Shown here in pieces: positions 10,862 to 23,649 of a stretch of DNA of 64,000 bases (position 1 is the stretch's first letter; every line of letters begins with the position of its first letter). The translations under genes and the position numbers were made by a program. Below the pieces are notes generated by a model that was not told where the DNA came from, did no database searches, and saw nothing but the letters and a program-made list of their open reading frames with translations. The stretch lies in assembly GCA_021442155.1 (NCBI GenBank), contig CM038221.1, positions 24,365,906 to 24,429,905 of the forward strand, in the 5' to 3' direction. Source of the stretch: Cymbidium sinense (lineage: Eukaryota; Streptophyta; Magnoliopsida; Asparagales; Orchidaceae).

Positions 10862-12424
10862 GGAAATATTTCCTTCATCTATCCTTTTGAAGAAGATAAA
10901 TGAAAATAGAAATATACACCTTTAGTTAGAACACCACGTAGATCTGCAGATGCTCTTATTAGGGTGATTGGGTATGATATTGAGGAGAGGACTACTATCT
11001 TGAAAGACAGAAGTCACCACCCTACAATGGACCTAATCACCTTAATAAGGACTCCTAAGGATAATGGGTGCATGTAGAGATTCTTCCCTTACTTTACATA
11101 GAAAAGTAAAGTAGGATTTATTTTAAACTGAGTTTGTTAAGTTCCCTATAGGGGGAAGCCCTCATAGCTAATTACATCTTAAGGAAGGGGATTTCTTAGG
11201 AATACTCATGATTAAGGTAAACGATCGTTGTCTCTGAAGATTTCAAAAAGGTAAGACTATCAATCGATTAGTTTATTTTTGGCAAATCAAGTGGGATCGA
11301 TCAAGAGAAGGGAGTTCTTATCGAAGATAAATGGAGGTGAGTAGGAGATGTTTAGGATACTAGGAAGCCTAGTAAACATCCCAAACTATCCTATGGTTGG
11401 GATTTACATTTTTAAAATTGAATTACTTATTTGAGTTGAATTTTTATTAGAAATTTAAGGCTTATAATTCCATAAAATGAGGTGAGGACTTATGCTTATG
11501 GCACATAGAAGGGAGAAGCAACCTCAAAACCTAAGTCTAGGGAGCTTTGGTGAGGGCCAAAAGCATGACCTAAATCTAAGGCAAAAAATGGGTACTTGGG
11601 TTGCCTCCATAAGAGAGGATATACCACCCGACTACTTGGACTTACAACCACCTGGGGTTGGCCACCAACTAACTCCTCCTATGATTTTAAATTCATGTAG
11701 GCAAGTCATATATTTATGTAAGATACTAGGCTGTTATTTATTTTAGAAAGAGACGAAGTCCTTAAACTCACTCCCTAAGAGACTAAATCATGTAAGGGCA
11801 TGAAAAATGGCCTAGATCTAATGCAAAACATATTATATTTTACTTTCATATTTGGATAATCATTTAACTCGAGCTTATAGGATTCATATGCCTAATGCAT
11901 GAGAAATAAGGTTATGGGCCAAAATCAACGAGAAAGGGGAGGTGTATTTCCACCATGGCTGTCAAAGGTCAAGCCATGTACTCTGGCAAAGGTGAAGCCC
12001 TCCAATCAAGAGTAAAAATAATATATTTTTATGCATGATGTTTGAAAAGAAATGCTCATCCAGCTAAGGGGTTGCTAATTCTTTTATCTTGATTTTAACT
12101 TAGGCTTTAAATGAGGTTATGAGAAATTTATTTTTAATTTTGAGTTGATTAATTTGGTAGAAGATTTATTTTTCCCTAAGAGCCTAATTGCTATCCAGGC
12201 CATACATCAAAGCAAGAAAGAAATTAGGAAAATATGTCATTTCTAATGCACAAGATAAACAAAATATCAAATATTTTATAAAGCTAACTCAAAAGAATAA
12301 AAAGCCAAGTGCGACCGAGCACCACCACACAAACCCAAAACCAAATTGGGTATCTGAGCTCTATCCTGATACAAACCAAATTACAAATGAATTAATTACA
12401 ATTATGCAAGGAATTCATGTTATG

Positions 12425-12500
12425 GGGGTCTTCATTCTTCATTTCTTCATTCTTCTTTTCTTCTTTCTTCTTCCTTCTTTTGGTTCCTTCTTTTGGATGG
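12425..12500 (-). other. Conserved GAA-rich purine tract (sense strand) in B 3' LTR
   Basis: On the plus strand this is a TTC/CTT run; in element sense it is a 70-base tract of GAAGAA-type repeats followed by a conserved CCCCATAACATGAATTC. The same tract is at 33640-33715, 47475-47545 and 55128-55182. It may be a simple repeat, or act in the RNA, as exonic GAA-rich enhancers do. No function is shown. Confidence 0.5.
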
Positions 12501-15500
12501 TTGGAATGTGGATACTCCAAAGGCTTCACATGGTACATAAGAGGTGATCCTATAACTAATGCTCATCCTAATCCCCCCCTAAAAATCATTCTGAAATCTT
12601 AATTATAAAAGTACATGAGAAGGGAAAAAGTAAATCTAACTAAAACCTGCAAAATAGAGATTAGCTGAACAAACCACATATTATCAAATATGTATATAAA
12701 AAAATTAGACTTAGCACCCCATACATGGGTAACCTAGTCCACCTGGCCTATTTTAGATTATGCTTCGGGGTATAAGCAACCTACACAGCAAAAGTAGTTA
12801 TATTTTTATTACAGCTCCCCTTAAGCACAATCCCCTATAGAAGATAATGATTAGACTAATTTGTCCTACCATTCATTCTACGCACATACACCCTAACATC
12901 TAGACTAAAATATCACATCATAAAACAAAAGAAAACATCAAATCATGCACCACCCTAATATAGGACTAGAAGTGGTGACTTAGCCTAATGTGTGTACCAT
13001 GTAAAGTTTGTGTGGTATGCTTAGCTAAGCTTTAAGGTTATGATTTTCTAAGTGTGAAAATGTTCGACTTAGAAAGGTGGTCTTATTTAAGTTGTTTAGT
13101 TGATATGGATTAATTTTATTTGATGATTTGATTTGGTTTGAATAAACCTACTTAATTACTAATGGTTGTAAAGAGAGGAAAAGAGAAGAGAACTTCTCTT
13201 TCCTCCATAGCTTAAGTGATTTCTAAGGTAGATTCATTAATGATTTTTGTTTAGTGAATATTTTATTATGTATTTTAATTAATCCTAAGTTTATATTTTC
13301 TCTAAACAAACCTATTCAAAAAGAGAGGCATTTTAAGATTAAGTAAAGTGAATTACTATCACAAAACACATAATATTTTATTTCTTTCCCACATGTGTAT
13401 CATGTATATGAATGAATCTTATTCATATCTATACATGTGATGTAATTATTTAACACACCTTAATAATGAATGCTAAGAGAGGTTGCTTAAGGAAATTTGG
13501 AATGTTTCATGTTTGCATGATTTTGTTAAGTAGAAGAGAGTGATTCTTTTATCCATTTTTCATATGCACATTTACAAGTATAAAAGACATAAGTGAGTAC
13601 GGTGCTACTGTTAGCACCAGGTGTGTAAGGTACAAGACTTACTTAGGAATACTTAAAGCATCGTAATCCTGAAATTGTCCAGACTAATTTACCACTTTTC
13701 TTAAATACATGTGTATGTACAAAGAGAAATGCATGGAAAGAGAATCATGCAAAAAGTTTATGTTTGTTAGTTTGATTTTGGTTGTTTAATTTATATGTGT
13801 AATATGGAATTCCTTCTTGAGTCATGATATAAGAGTGTATAGGAATAGATTTCAAACAAGTGTCATGTCCTTTTCAAATGGACTATACAATTTGCAAATC
13901 CTACACAAATCTATGTTAAGAAAGAGAAGAAAAAGTCACATAACAAATTTTATACTATTCACATACAAGCTCATAATTACTTATAGATAGCATACTTTTT
14001 ATTTGTAATGTTTGGTTTATAGGTTTTGAAATGTTTTGATTTAGTAGTGATAATATCCATTCATATCTTACTTTAGCCAAAACATGCAATTTGACATAAA
14101 GGAAACATTTCATTTTAATTTTATTTTCAAATGACATGAATGCATGATTCTCATATGATATACACATTTAGCATGCTAGGAAAGAAATAATGTGATGTAA
14201 GCATGTAACTTCACTCACCCTAATTAAGTCCTAAATACAATCTTATGAAATAAGATCATTTAAAAAGAATCAAAAGTTTTTAAAGAGACTTTCATTTTAT
14301 TTTGAGTTTGATTTGAATTAAGAAAGTGTGAAAAGATTTGTTGGTCCTAACCCATTCCCACATGTGTATTGTTTTAGTTTAATTTTTAACTGATTAGATC
14401 AATTTTATGCTTTGGTTAGGTTAAGGTGTAGATTAAGTTCATTAATTACCCCTTACCTATACCACTTTAACATATTTAATCAAATAATTATGAGCCAATG
14501 TATGACATAAAATTAAAGAAATTTAAATCATCAATGCATCCTAGGAAAGAAAGGTACCTAATGCAATTGGCTCATAATTAATGATTAATTAAGTTAAAGG
14601 GTTTACTTTAAGTACTTTCACAACCCTTCCCATATATATGGGTTAGGTATGATTTCCTCAAGTTACTTTAAGTTATTGAACACTAAAGCATCTACCCAAG
14701 AAGGATTGATTAAGTTTCTGGATTAATTTTGGTTTTGAGAATTTTATTTGATTAATTAAGTAGATCATTAGTGGATTAACCCTTAATTAGATTTGGGTTA
14801 AGGAAGAAAGGGGGTTTAGGGAATAACTTAAGGAAAACATCCCAAAATTATTCCATAAACCTCCTAATCACTTAAACAAAGTTTAATTAACTTAATCAAG
14901 GAATTAAACCATTGGTCACATGCTTAATTAGGCTTAATTACATTAAGAGAGTAATTAGGGGTTCCTTAATTAATTTCCCTATTAACTAATTAATAAATTC
15001 CAAGAAAATTAGGCGAGGCAGAAGTCATCCACTAAATATGCCTGAGAAGTTTGGAATTAATTAATGAATTATTAGGAGTAATTAGGTTATTAAGTTTTCA
15101 AATAAATCCTAATTAAGAAAAAAATCTACTATTCAAATTCAAAAACAATTTTATTGGATTCTCCTCTGAATTATCTTTAAGATGAACCTGAGTTTGTATT
15201 TATTGGATTTTTTGACAATTAGCAATGAATTTAGAAAGTTTCAATTGATTTAAGTGATTTTTATGAATTCTGTTAATTTATTTTATTAAAATAAATTATT
15301 TGACACTCAAAATTTAATATCTTTCAATCTAAAGGTAATTTTACTTGAAATTTTTATGGCAGGTATATTTTAACATCAAATTTAATCTCTGAGAATTTCA
15401 ACTTAATCTGACATATATTTTTGGTTTAATTAATGAAGTTTGATTTTTACTAAAACTAAAATTAAGCTCAAAATGTTCGGTGAGGTTTAGGGATTTTGAG

Positions 15501-15639
15501 TTCGTTGGGTTCTTCTCGGAAAGACAAATACAACGAGCCATTGTTTGGAATTTTTCATTAAGTATTTTATTTTCTATAAATTTTTAAAGTTTTTGGTGAT
15601 TTAAAGTAATTTTTTAAATAAGAAAATTTGATTTTCCTA

Positions 15640-16010
15640 CTTAACAATGTCAGCATACTGCACGACGTTGATGTGGCAACATGGCACCACATGGCGCCAC
15701 ATGATTGTATGCACGGTGCTGTGTGGCACGTGCCCACCACGAGGCACTACGCGACAGCTGCATCGGTGCGTCGCCCGATGGTGAAATGGCCGCCGAAAAG
15801 CGACACGACGGACTGGCTGATCGTAGATCGGACGATCCAGATTAGATGGCACGATCCAGATGCCAAGATTGCCCAATCGATGCGCGATCTGAGTCATCAT
15901 GATCAGATGGTCGAGATTGCATCAAGCGATCCAAAGGGCCAGATCATGCGATCCACATGTGATTCAAGTCGTCCGGTCTTGTGAACTGCAGGATTGGATG
16001 GCAGCTGCTA
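15640..16010 (-). other. GC-rich ACGT/CpG segment inside B 3' LTR
   Basis: A sharply GC-richer island in AT-rich LTR, with GGCACGTGCC near 15727, many CpGs, and a series of GATCC/GATCAG words about 20-30 bases apart at 15820-15960. The antisense-looking open stretches of 118 and 87 codons here are explained by the base composition and are not conserved in the other LTR copies. Confidence 0.5.
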
Positions 16011-16934
16011 CCTGCTGGTGGTGAATAATAAAATCTAGGATATTTTGAAAAAAGAGATTCTAAGTTAAAACTTGTCCAAATGGACTCATTTTCATGCCGA
16101 TTCACATAAAAAAAAATTCTTTTTTTAAATTGGGATGATTTAAAGTAAAAATGCAGGATTATCTAGGGTAAATTCCTAAAAATGACACGAAAAAATATCA
16201 CAAGTGAAGGATCCTAAGGTCGACTACGATTTTGAAAGTTACCTCACTGGGGATGATTTTCGGCAGTGGTGATGACTCAAGCATGCTGTTGAGTGAGGGA
16301 AGAGGCCTTGGAATGAGCTTGGACCTTTGCCTTCAAATTGAAATGAAGTTTCCTCTGGTGATCATCATTTCCTCATCGAAATCCACTTAGTTTTGAAGTA
16401 TTTCTCTCCAAAATAAATGGGGGTGATTTTCAATGGCTTTGGGAGCTCTAAGAGAGAGAGAATGAGAGGAATGAGGGAATGCTTTAGCCTCTAATGCCTT
16501 GGAATGAAAAGTGAACAAAAATCTCTCTTTACTTTAAAATTTTAGCTCCAAACTCATGTTATTTGGCATAGGGTGGTTGGCAATGGAAGAGAATCATCTT
16601 AGGTGGCTTACTTGGATTAGCTAAGGCATGAAAAGTGGTTGCCATGAAGGATAAACGGGTGTCCTAGCCAAGGGGAGGTGAGAGTCCTTCATGCCAAGTG
16701 TTCTAATGGGAGAGGTGAGGTGATTTCACCTCCCCATGGGTCATGGCTACCCCAACCACTCCTTGGGTTAGAAAATTTGTGTCCTTGGTGCCTATGTGGA
16801 CCAATGGATGAGTGCTAAGTGGCCAAAGAAGAGAAATGAACACTTAGGAAAGTGTCTTTTCTCATGGGATGCCCTTGACCCAAGGGAAAAGTAGTCATTT
16901 GGCATTGAATTTGATTTGAATAGAATTGAAATGA

Positions 16935-17720
16935 GTCAAAAGTAAGTTGGACCAAATTTCATGTCATTTGAAGTTCATTTGGTTTAATTTGATTAATTTG
17001 ACCCATTTGGGTCAAATCATCAAAATGGGTTAGTTGACCAATTGGTCAAATTGGGTCAAAATAAAAGTTGGGTCAAGTTCAAATGACCATTTTAATTGCA
17101 TTGGTCCAATTGGTTTCAATTAATTTGGTTTAATTTGAATTTAATTTGGATTTTGGCCCATTTGATCCTTTAGGTCAATTTGGGCTAAATTGACCAATTT
17201 GACCCAATTGACCAAATTGGCTTGAATCATGGCATGGTTTGAGTTTGGTTGATCATTTGGAATATGTTGTAGGCTTTGGTTTCAAGTAATTTTGGTTCAA
17301 TTTAATTTTAAGTTAATTTGACCTTTTAGGTCAAGTTGGGTTCATGGTCAATTGGGCTAGGTTGGGTCTAATTGACCAATTGGTCAAATTGGATTTAATT
17401 GAGACTTTGGTCAATTTCAATAATCAATTTAGAGTGAACTTGAGCCATTGGTTACAATCAACTTGGTTTAGGGTGCAATTTGGCTAGTTTGGGTTCATAT
17501 GGGTTCTTTCCTTGGTCAAGTGTTGACTGGTTTGACCCAATTCATGACAATTGATTAACCTATGATGATCAACAAATATGACATGAAGTTTGGATTGGCT
17601 TAACTCACTTTGATTTAAATTGAATTGGATTTTGATTCATGTAGGTCAAAATGGCCACTTTAGGTCAAGTGAGCCAATTGGGTTTAGTTGGCTTGATCGA
17701 GGCTTGATTCAAGTTTGGTT
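16935..17720 (-). repeat. TTGACC/GGTCAA motif field in B 3' LTR
   Basis: This corresponds to 1470-2340 and 37990-38760. It holds a comparable density of GGTCAA and TTGACC words, including clusters at 16995-17070 and 17155-17220 where the words alternate in orientation. Confidence 0.6.
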
Positions 17721-17929
17721 GAACTCATATATGGGCTTGTGATTGAAATATAAATCCATTTGTAATAGATTTGAAGTCAAATGGGTTTTGATTCATTTGA
17801 AAAGTTTAAATAAAAAGGATGAATATGGGTTTGACTTGGGTTAGCTCGATTTTGATTTGATGATTAAAATCAGGTTTATATTTGATGATTGAATCATGAA
17901 AACAAAATTAAGGGTTTGGCTTGATATGA

Positions 17930-18330
17930 GTTTTATTTGGCTAAGTTCAAGAATTTGACTTGAAAGGCTTATGTTGGATTTTGGTTGAATTTGAGTTGGA
18001 GTTTTGAATTTGGTTTTGGATATTTGAATTTATTCCATTTATATTTGTGAATATAAATGAGAAAATTTCTTGAATTTGAATTGATTTGGATTTGATTTGA
18101 GCTAAGTACATAAGATAGAATCAAAGGGCTTAGGAAAGATTTTGATTTGGATTTGAATTTGGAATTAGTTTGATTGATTTGAATTTATATTTCATTTATA
18201 TATGTTAATATAAATGAGAATATAAATGGGTTGTGAGAAAATTTCATGAATTTGAAGTGATTTAGATTTGATTTAGGCTAAGTCCTTAAGAGGGAATTAA
18301 AGGACTTAGGAAATATTTTGAACTTGGAAT
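17930..18330 (-). repeat. 181-bp-type tandem repeat, about 2.5 shortened copies, in B 3' LTR
   Basis: Landmark GATTTGAGCTAAGT recurs near 18084 and, diverged, near 18257, with an outer copy near 17930. The units are about 155-175 bp because of internal deletions compared with the 181-bp units of the H LTR. Confidence 0.7.
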
Positions 18331-18379
18331 TTCAATCATAAGCTTCAATCATTTGGAATTGATCATGAATTTCATTCAT

Positions 18380-18505
18380 TTGGAATTGATTTGAGTTTGG
18401 AGAAAATCAATTAAGTTGGAATTGATTTGAGTTTGGAGAAAATCAACTAAGTTGGAATTGATTTATGTTTGGAGAAAATCAATTAAGTTGGAATTGATTT
18501 AAGTT
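18380..18505 (-). repeat. 36-bp tandem repeat, about 3.4 copies
   Basis: A unit starting GTTGGAATTGATTTGAGTTT and ending GAGAAAATCAATTAA repeats head to tail at 18380, 18415, 18451 and 18487, with one or two differences per unit. The other B LTR has a related but eroded set at 39410-39570, and the H LTR has about one unit near 3230-3290. The array is therefore a local expansion. Confidence 0.85.
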
Positions 18506-18739
18506 TGACTTGAAAGAAGGAAGTGAGGAATTTGGTTCAAGCTATGGGGTAGGCAAATTTTCCTAACACCCGTAAGACATGACCTATTCCTATGGCTACT
18601 CTTCTAAGTCTCTAGGGCTAGGTTGAGTGTCCACCTAATCACTAGATGTATCTTAAGACTAAAGATCTCTTAAAGTCTAAGAGGTGTCCTATGTCTAAGA
18701 TGGAGGGGTTGAGAGCTCATCCTAAAAATGAGGTCAACA

Positions 18740-21640
18740 AAGGGCAACCAATATGTGCGGTATGAATGACAAGAAATACCGCGTGTGTTGGCAATGATCA
18801 ACGACAACGAGCATCACAAGCACTAATAGAGACAATATACTCTAACCGAGGTGTAGAAAGAATCGAGCTTGGTACAATGTTGTTGTACTTACGTCAAGGT
18901 CATAAGAGAGGGAAGGATGAATCCATTAAGGATAGAGTATGTAAACCTTCCACTAGGGAAGCAGGTTCAAGTCATCCTTAAGGGGATGAGAGATTTGATT
19001 TGAGTCTCACTATGGAAAGATTGATTTGATTTATTTAATTTGTTTTGATTATTTTGATTTGATTGACTCTACTGGGGGAGGTTGATTGGATTTGTTTTAT
19101 TGAATTTGTTTTGTTTGTTGTTTGACTCCATTGAGGGAGGAGGGTTGAATATATTTTAGATTTTCAGAATTTGGATTTTGAGATGGGCCCTATTAGTTAA
19201 TGATGGATTGCACAGAGTAGGAGCCATGGAGGCCTAGACTTAACTCAGATTTACCAATCCAAATGGGTAATCTATCAAACATATAATAGGACTAGCCAAC
19301 CAAAGGGGATGTCTTTCAATGTGCAACAGCTGTACTAGGATGAAAGCATAGTAGACTTACATTCTCCAAAGTAAAAACCAGTTGCTGGGGTGATCTATTG
19401 GCAAGGCAATAGATTGACCCAACCTATGGCTCACTATTGAGTGAATGCCATTGGGGGACTTAGATTGACTCAAAGATAGTTAAGATAAATTTAATTTTTA
19501 GATTTTTTTTGATGGGTCCCATCAGTTTGTGATGGACTATACAGAGTAGGGGCCATGGAGGCTTAGACCTAATTCAGATTAACCAATCCAAAGGGAATAG
19601 TCTACCAACAATAAGGTAGGACTAACCAACCAGAGGGATGTCTTTCAGTTTGCAATGGTCAAGTTAGGAAGAAAGCACGGGAACTCACATCTTCCAAAAC
19701 AAAAAAGCCACTGGGGTGATCGGTTGCTTTGGGCAACAAATGGAACCGAGGCTATTGAGTGAATGTTGTTGGGGGACTTAGATCAGCTCAAAGATAGTCA
19801 AGATTAATTTCATTTTAAATTTGTTTGCTTTGATGGATTCCGTTGGCTTGTGATGGATCACACTGAGAAGGAGCTCATATTAGCCTAGACGTATCTCAGA
19901 TTTACTAAACCAAAGGGAGTAGCTTCCCGACTGATGGGAGAACTATCCAACCTAAAGAGTGCCTTTCAATTTGTAATGATCAATTAGAGGGAAGAAATCT
20001 TGGGGACTCACATCTTCCACTACAAAAGACCACTGGGGTGATCGGTTGCTTTGGGCAACAAATCGAACCCGACCTAGGGCTACCTGTAAATTTGTGATAG
20101 TAATGCTAGGAAGAATGCATCATAGTCTTACATCTTCCAAAGTAGAATGATGCGGGCAGATAATGAAATATTGAACTTGACCTGGGGTGACTACTGAGTG
20201 AGTACCAACCAAGGATTTATCTCAACCATGGTGAATTCTTATGGGAGACCGCCTTAGAGATAGGATGCCTGCTTGGGAAAAGGGGCCCTTTAGGGGCTTG
20301 AATTCCTAATTCATAAGTAAATTAATTTTTTTATTTTATTTATTTCTTTATCATGGACCCTGTTAGTTTGTGAGAGATCATACTGGGAAGGATCTTATAT
20401 TAGCCTAGAGCTATCTCAAATTTACTAAACCAAGGGAGAATATGCACATCCGTTGAACAAATTCTCCAACCACAGTGGTGGTTACTAAGAAAGGGGCCTG
20501 TCCAATCCAAGAGTAACCCGGGTAGTGTTTAAATGAGGTCATAAAGGACATGATCCAAATAGAATGCCCACAGGGAGAGGGGCCGTTAAAGGGTTAATAT
20601 AAAACCCTGTAGAAGATGACATGGCTAGCCATATATCAAATAGGTATTCGGTGGCCAACTCAAGGAGAAAGCATGGGGACTCACATCTGTCAAGAGTGGC
20701 ATATCCACCGGGTGAGTTGCTATCAGTATAGCAAACATCAACCAACTTAAGGTGCCCATCAGTTTGCAATAATTAGCCTAGGAAGAAAGCTCGGGGACTC
20801 ACATCCTCTTATAGCAGAACTGATTATTGAGATAGTCTGTCTTTGGCTCGACAGATGTCATCCAACCTAGGGTGACTACTGAGTGAATGCCACTAGGGAA
20901 CTTATATCAACTAAAATATAGTCAAGAGGAAAGGAGCCTCTAGGTGACTTATCCTAGACCTCAGATATACTCGACTTAGTTAGATCATGATTAGTTCAAG
21001 AAGAAAGCTGGGGACTTTCTTCTTAAACAAAATCAACATGAGATAGCTTACTGGTTGGGCAGTGAAGTCTACCAAACTAACAAGGTGTTCATTGGTTTGC
21101 AATGGTCAAGTTAGGAAGAAAGTATGAGGACTCACATCTTTCAAACAAAGAATCACTGGGGTGACATACTAGCGAGGTAGCATGTAAACCCGACATAGAG
21201 CAGCTAATGAGTGAGTGCCACAGGAGGCTTGCTCCCACATCAAAAATAGCCTGAGATAAAAGATATGTGTTTATTTTTTTGTGCTTGTGTTAAAGGGAAT
21301 AGGATGCCTCTGTTCTCTCACTACCTAAAACGCTGGGATTTTGATGAAATGGTGCCATGGATGGAAAGATTCACTAAGAAAGGATGTCGATTGGGTTCTC
21401 TTACACCTAACTTGTGCTAATCGAAATAGGATGCCTCTTGGGTTCTCTCACACCTATTCTAATAGAACTAGGAGATTGTGTTTATGTCATGAAAGAAGGA
21501 TAGGATGCCACTTGGGGCTACACCTACACATCCTTCAGTTAGAGACAAGCAAATATGAATGAAGAGATTTTGATGAAATGAAATCAAATTTTGTTGATTG
21601 ATAGAAATATTTTCAAACATGATTTTATGGGTAATATTTC
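18740..21640 (-). repeat. Element B 3' untranslated region with ~325-bp tandem repeats
   Basis: The unit beginning GATGG(G/A)(C/T)CC and containing GGCC(A/G)TGGAGGCCTAGAC is found near 19187, 19512, 19832 and 20343. The first three starts are 325 and 320 bp apart; the last interval is longer because of added sub-repeats. Sub-repeats with GGGGACTCACATC and GATCGGTTGCTTTGGGCAAC are interspersed. Close to the integrase (21290-21540) is the AGGATGCC...GGTTCTC series also seen in H. This is the known variable, satellite-generating part of Tat/Ogre elements. No supported gene. Confidence 0.8.
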
Positions 21641-22890
21641 ATCAAATAGAGTCCATTAATTAGAAGCATCGAGTGTTCCCCTTTATAATCAATAAGCTGA
21701 TAAGATCCTCCTTGGTAGACCTTTTCTATGAGGCCTTCCCAAGTGTGTTCAAACTTGCTTCCCATCTTTCGATGGGCAATTGGTCTCCTTAGGACTAACA
21801 CAAGTTCTCTTACTTGGAAAGACCTGGAGGACCATTGTTAGCTTGAATCATTTTGGCCTTGTACAACTCGAGATTCTAGCAGTGGGCTCTCCTCAAACCT
21901 TCAAGCTCTTCTTTTTGCATTACGCTCTGTAGTGATCTTGCTCCAATGTCCTTAGTGATGAGTTGAACTTCTAAAGGTAGAATGACTTGATACTAGAAAA
22001 AAGGGATAGATTGAGTTGGAGTTGTTGGTATGTGTAGGTAGACAAACTTCAACCTCATTCCACGCTTGTTGTCATCAAGGGTCTTTTTTTAGTATTTGGA
22101 TGATTTGTTTTGTTGAATGCTTACGCTTTTTTGCTCAGGATAATAGATGGTGGAGCATCTTGAATCTATATTGTGTCTTCTAGCAAAGCTATTGATCTTG
22201 GTGAAATCTGATACCATTATGGATATAACTCATCGAGGCACCCAAACCTATATATGATATGGTTCTTGAAAATTGAAGCACATGCTAAGCTATGACCTCT
22301 CAGGTGGGATTGCCTCTGCCCACTTGGAAAAGTAGTCGGTGGCAGCTAAGATGAACTGATGACCCTTGGAAGAAGGAGGATCAATTGGATCCACAATGTT
22401 GGAACCCCGACACTCAAAATGGCCATGAGGTCAATGTAGAGTGCAGAATGTTGGGTGGTTGATGTAGGACCACACTATACTACCTATGATATGGCATCTC
22501 TAGCTACATCCATGCATAATCATCGAAGGCCATTTGTATCCTAGTCTCTTAATCTTCATCTTCATCTTTGGACTGAATTGATGCACCCCGCATAGACTTG
22601 AATGTATCTTAGTTTCAATGCCACGGGCTTCATGTTTATCTAAACAACATGACCACATTTGATCAAAGGATCATCGGATTAGGGTGCCATTAATGAGAGC
22701 ATAGGAGAGAGCTCTCTGTTTCACCTGATGGCTTGTGACTTTTCTTGAGGTAGTTTGTTGGTGTTCATATAGTCTATGAATGATTACCTCCAATCTAGCT
22801 CCTTGTTTTTATAGGCAATGGCAGCCTCCCCTTTAAGAGAAAGTCTCTCAATGAGTTCAACATCAATAAGGGATAGAACTTGTCTATTTT
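21641..22890 (-). pseudogene. pol: Element B integrase, heavily degenerate, catalytic residues lost
   Basis: Nucleotide similarity to the H integrase (6357-7660) is clear throughout, but there is no long open stretch. At the first catalytic site the Asp codon is now Asn (codon at 22398-22400; Trp before it is Arg). At the second the YDND motif reads with His in place of Asp near 22220. The Glu region near 22120 reads as a stop. Many short deletions distinguish it from H. It cannot encode a working enzyme. Confidence 0.8.
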
Positions 22891-22915
22891 GGACCCTTAT
22901 TGGAATGGACTCATC

Positions 22916-23371
22916 TTACGGACATGCCAATTCTTTGGAAAGTTTGGCCAAAGCATCTGTTACTGCGTTCTCTACTCGAGGAACCTTATAGATTTTGACT
23001 TTGAGGATTTGGGCCAACAGCTTCATGGTATACCCGTGGTGATGACAAAGCTTGGGTTTGAGAACCTTGTAGGACCCGGTAATCTGATTGATGACCAACT
23101 AAGAATCCCCAAAGATGTTGATGCTCTTAACACACACTATGATAGCTAACTCCCAATCGACAATCAAAGCCTCATACTTGGCATTGTTGTTGGTGCAGGG
23201 GTTGGAAAGATAGTATGAGAATCTCATCACTTCGCGGTCTAGAGTTAGGAGAACTATTCCTACCCTTGCCTTTCCTTGAAGAGTAGATCGTGGTGCTTCC
23301 CCTTTATGAAAAGAAGATGCACCATCAAAATGCATCTCCCATCGATGGTTTTCAACCTCCCCTAAGTTCAT
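22916..23371 (-). pseudogene. pol: Element B archaeal-type RNase H, one in-frame stop
   Basis: The domain reads in one frame from MNLGEVENHRWEMHFDGASS to DALAKLSKELACP, broken only by a TAG between GDS and LVINQ, where H has CAG. Visible acidic positions are FDGAS, KYEALI, IFGDS and TDALAK, so the full catalytic set is kept. It follows the RT-linked RNase H without a gap. This is the best preserved pol domain of B. Confidence 0.9.
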
Positions 23372-23600
23372 GATTTGTTCATCAGGGAGATCGTCACTAA
23401 GCAGAGAATCAACGGGATGTGGCTATGATGCTAAGAAATCTGCTAGTGCTTGTCCTTTTACTGCATGGAGGGGTATGAATGTGATATCAAACTGTGAGAG
23501 AATCATTGACCATCATGCCAAACATCCAGATAGCGTTGGCCATGTCATGAAATCTTGTAGTGGATTGGTTTTGGAAATCAAGTTCACCTTATGAGAAAGC
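23372..23600 (-). pseudogene. pol: Element B RT-linked RNase H, C-terminal part
   Basis: Matches H 8162-8389 closely, with HKVNLISK, WPTLSG, SQFDITFIPL and KGQALADFLAS, and continues into the archaeal-type RNase H. At least one in-frame TAG and one TAA or similar stop interrupt it. The upstream RNase H part is out of frame. Confidence 0.8.
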
Positions 23601-23649
23601 ATATAGTGCCATAGCTTTTGGGAGGCAATGATCAAAGCTAGGCAATGTT

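Larger units (their letters stand above)
10862..18739 (-). repeat. Element B 3' LTR, full length (~7.9 kb)
   Basis: This aligns end to end with the other B LTR (32080-39808). In sense it starts TGTTGACC at about 18739 and its 3' end is eroded at about 10862: the other copy ends CACCACA, while here the last bases before the protease of H are changed. It carries short ORFs near 11492-11746, 12188-12547 and 13955-14167 that are poorly or not conserved among LTR copies; I read them as chance ORFs. The internal landmarks are a purine-rich tract (12425-12500), a GC-rich segment (15640-16010), the TTGACC field (16935-17720) and two tandem repeat zones (17930-18505). Confidence 0.9.

Noticed and set aside
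12188..12547. 119-codon open stretch with a hydrophobic, membrane-like C-terminus; similar at 33355-33711
   Set aside because: It is antisense to the element. The hydrophobic end is just the TTC/CTT-rich tract (antisense of the GAA-rich tract) read as Phe and Leu, and the frame is lost at 47220-47545.
15628..15984. 118-codon open stretch on the plus strand and an 87-codon one opposite
   Set aside because: They lie in the GC-rich LTR patch, where stops are rare by composition, and neither frame is kept in the matching segments at 36800-37110, 52060-52320 or 150-430.
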